Below, one piece after another: positions 62,870-64,000 of a stretch of DNA of 64,000 nucleotides. This DNA is from Arthrobacter sp. MYb213 (lineage in GTDB: Bacteria; Actinomycetota; Actinomycetes; Actinomycetales; Micrococcaceae). The DNA is taken from assembly GCF_002979915.1 (NCBI RefSeq), contig NZ_PCQA01000001.1:248001-312000 (forward strand), written 5' to 3'. The notes below the pieces were generated by a model that ran no database searches, was not told the DNA's origin, and saw nothing but the letters and a program-made list of their open reading frames with translations. How positions within the stretch are numbered: the stretch's first letter is position 1; each line of letters begins with the position of its first letter. The position numbers and the translations under genes were made by a program.

Positions 62870-64000
62870 ATGGACTCATCGACTCGATGCATCATCGTTG
62901 GTGGCGGCCCTGCAGGCATGGTGGCCGGTTTGCTTCTGGCACGGTGCGGAATCCCTGTGACTGTTTTTGAGAAGCACGGCGATTTCCTCCGAGATTTCCG
63001 CGGAGATACCATTCATCCATCAACGCTTCAGTTATTAGATGAACTGGGACTGATGGGTGAATTTGAAAAAATAAACTACTCCAAAGTGACACATGCTGAA
63101 TTCCCTTGCAAAGACGGAACACTGAGCACCGTGGTAGATCTGTCCAGGCTCAAGCACCCCTATCCTTATATTGCTATGGCGCCGCAATGGGATTTCCTAG
63201 ACCTCTTAGCGCGCGCTGGTGCCAACGAAGACTGCTTTGAACTTCGCATGAACTGCGAGGTGACTGATTTACTCATTGAGGGTGATCGTGTCGTTGGGGT
63301 TCGCTATTCCGGGCCCGAGGGTAAAGGGCAGATGCGAGCATTGCTGACGATCGCTGCTGATGGCCGCTGGTCGAAAGTTCGCGAAGTTGCAGGGATATCC
63401 ATGAAAGCGTTTCGTGTGCCACTAGACGTTTGGTGGTTCAAAGTTCCGGGCCAGCTGAAGGTTGAAAACGTGCTTGCGCCAGCGTTTGCGAAAAATCGTG
63501 CATTCGTTCTTATTCCGCGTAACGGTTATGTCCAAACCGCAATGCTTCTATCCAAGGGCGCGGACGCACAGTTGCGTGCTATGGGTGCCGAAGTTTGGCA
63601 TCAGGCGATTGTCGCTGCAGCCCCTGAGTTACACGATGGTGTCTCAGGATTAAAGCTGGAGGATGCAAAACTGCTGGATATAAAAGTCAACCAGGCAATA
63701 CGTTGGTGGCGCCGAGGACTGCTGTGTATCGGCGATTCTGCTCATGCTATGAGTCCAGTAGGGGGAGTCGGTGTAAATCTCGCGGTTCAAGATGCGGTGG
63801 CGACCGCCCGCATTCTCGCAGGGCCACTAAAATCAGGGACTATTTCGGATCGCGACGTGGCCGCCGTACAGAACCGCCGAATTATCCCTACGTTGTTGGT
63901 TCAGAGTACTCAGCGGCTGATGCATTTGGGCTTGGAACGCCTGATGAAAAGCAATCAAGAAGTTGCTATGCCTGTACCCGTGGCAAAATTCTTGAAAGCG
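62870..64000 (+). CDS. FAD-dependent monooxygenase (UbiH/PHBH family), C-terminus beyond window
   Basis: 377 codons are open to the window end. ATG 62870 has AAGGA upstream; ATG 62861 is in frame but adjoins that site. Rossmann FAD motif IIVGGGPAGMVAGLLLARCG, then the central IAADGRWSKVR (DG motif), and GDSAHAMSPVGGVGVNLAVQ (GD motif that binds ribityl and flavin). RGDTIHPSTLQLLDELGL and FEKHGDFLRDF match class A hydroxylases acting on aromatic substrates. Substrate unknown; only the last residues are missing. Confidence 0.85.
   Translation, partial: MDSSTRCIIVGGGPAGMVAGLLLARCGIPVTVFEKHGDFLRDFRGDTIHPSTLQLLDELGLMGEFEKINYSKVTHAEFPCKDGTLSTVVDLSRLKHPYPYIAMAPQWDFLDLLARAGANEDCFELRMNCEVTDLLIEGDRVVGVRYSGPEGKGQMRALLTIAADGRWSKVREVAGISMKAFRVPLDVWWFKVPGQLKVENVLAPAFAKNRAFVLIPRNGYVQTAMLLSKGADAQLRAMGAEVWHQAIVAAAPELHDGVSGLKLEDAKLLDIKVNQAIRWWRRGLLCIGDSAHAMSPVGGVGVNLAVQDAVATARILAGPLKSGTISDRDVAAVQNRRIIPTLLVQSTQRLMHLGLERLMKSNQEVAMPVPVAKFLKA

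Overview
The window is chromosomal DNA of a high-GC Gram-positive bacterium, most likely a member of the Micrococcaceae (Arthrobacter/Glutamicibacter type). This rests on gene order (ileS-folC-DUF4233-ndk, then rne-rplU-rpmA-obg-proB-proA-nadD-rsfS-tRNA-Ala), an actinobacterial translational T-box before ileS, a very long RNase E/G with disordered Arg-rich arms, an LAxTG sorting signal of the class E sortase type, and a class Ib nrdHIE/nrdF ribonucleotide reductase. The genus is inferred; no 16S rRNA gene is present. I see no insertion sequence, prophage, CRISPR array or rRNA operon.

Layout. 1-2160: a two-component system (histidine kinase, LuxR-type regulator) followed by the start of what is probably an MMPL-type transporter. 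2348-3550: a secreted glycerophosphodiester phosphodiesterase with a lamin-tail domain. 3613-5832: a HelD/HelR-type RNA polymerase helicase whose start lies directly beside a palindrome resembling the rifamycin-associated element. 6078-11824: T-box-controlled ileS, then folC, a DUF4233 membrane protein and ndk. 12022-16327: an orphan Phd/YefM antitoxin with a tiny Cys-rich ORF in front, two GNAT acetyltransferases, an AI-2E family transporter, a DUF2809 membrane protein and a VKOR. 16824-28286: the conserved housekeeping block from rne to rsfS, ending in two tRNA-Ala genes.

28431-43225 is more accessory: a DUF4232 protein, CorA followed by GyrI-like, tyrosine-phosphatase-like and DNA-alkylation-repair genes, an aminotransferase/permease pair behind an Lrp regulator, an SDR, a double-domain VOC protein, a TIGR01777 epimerase, a pentapeptide-repeat protein, and a LysR gene divergent from a lone FrdA/SdhA-like flavoprotein. 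43306-50450: an ABC-F ATPase, a cell-wall-anchored phytase/esterase-like protein, a DUF1801 protein, a decayed copy of the wall-anchor tail, a peptidase S51-like protein and a small membrane protein. 50668-56732: a Cds1-like cysteine desulfhydrase, a DUF2249-cupin protein, then two paralogous YggS PLP-binding proteins on either side of pyruvate:quinone oxidoreductase (poxB), with a pyridoxal kinase. 56995-61286: nrdHIE and nrdF, preceded by two NrdR-like boxes. The window ends with an MFS transporter and a truncated FAD-dependent monooxygenase.

Most interesting points: the RAE-like palindrome at a divergent promoter pair beside helR (5832-5888); the 55-codon Cys-rich ORF whose stop overlaps the Shine-Dalgarno of an orphan antitoxin (12283-12450); the 84-bp relic of an LAxTG sorting signal (49002-49085); and the yggS-poxB-yggS-pdxY cluster. 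Many gene starts were set by Shine-Dalgarno position and are shorter than the longest open frame.
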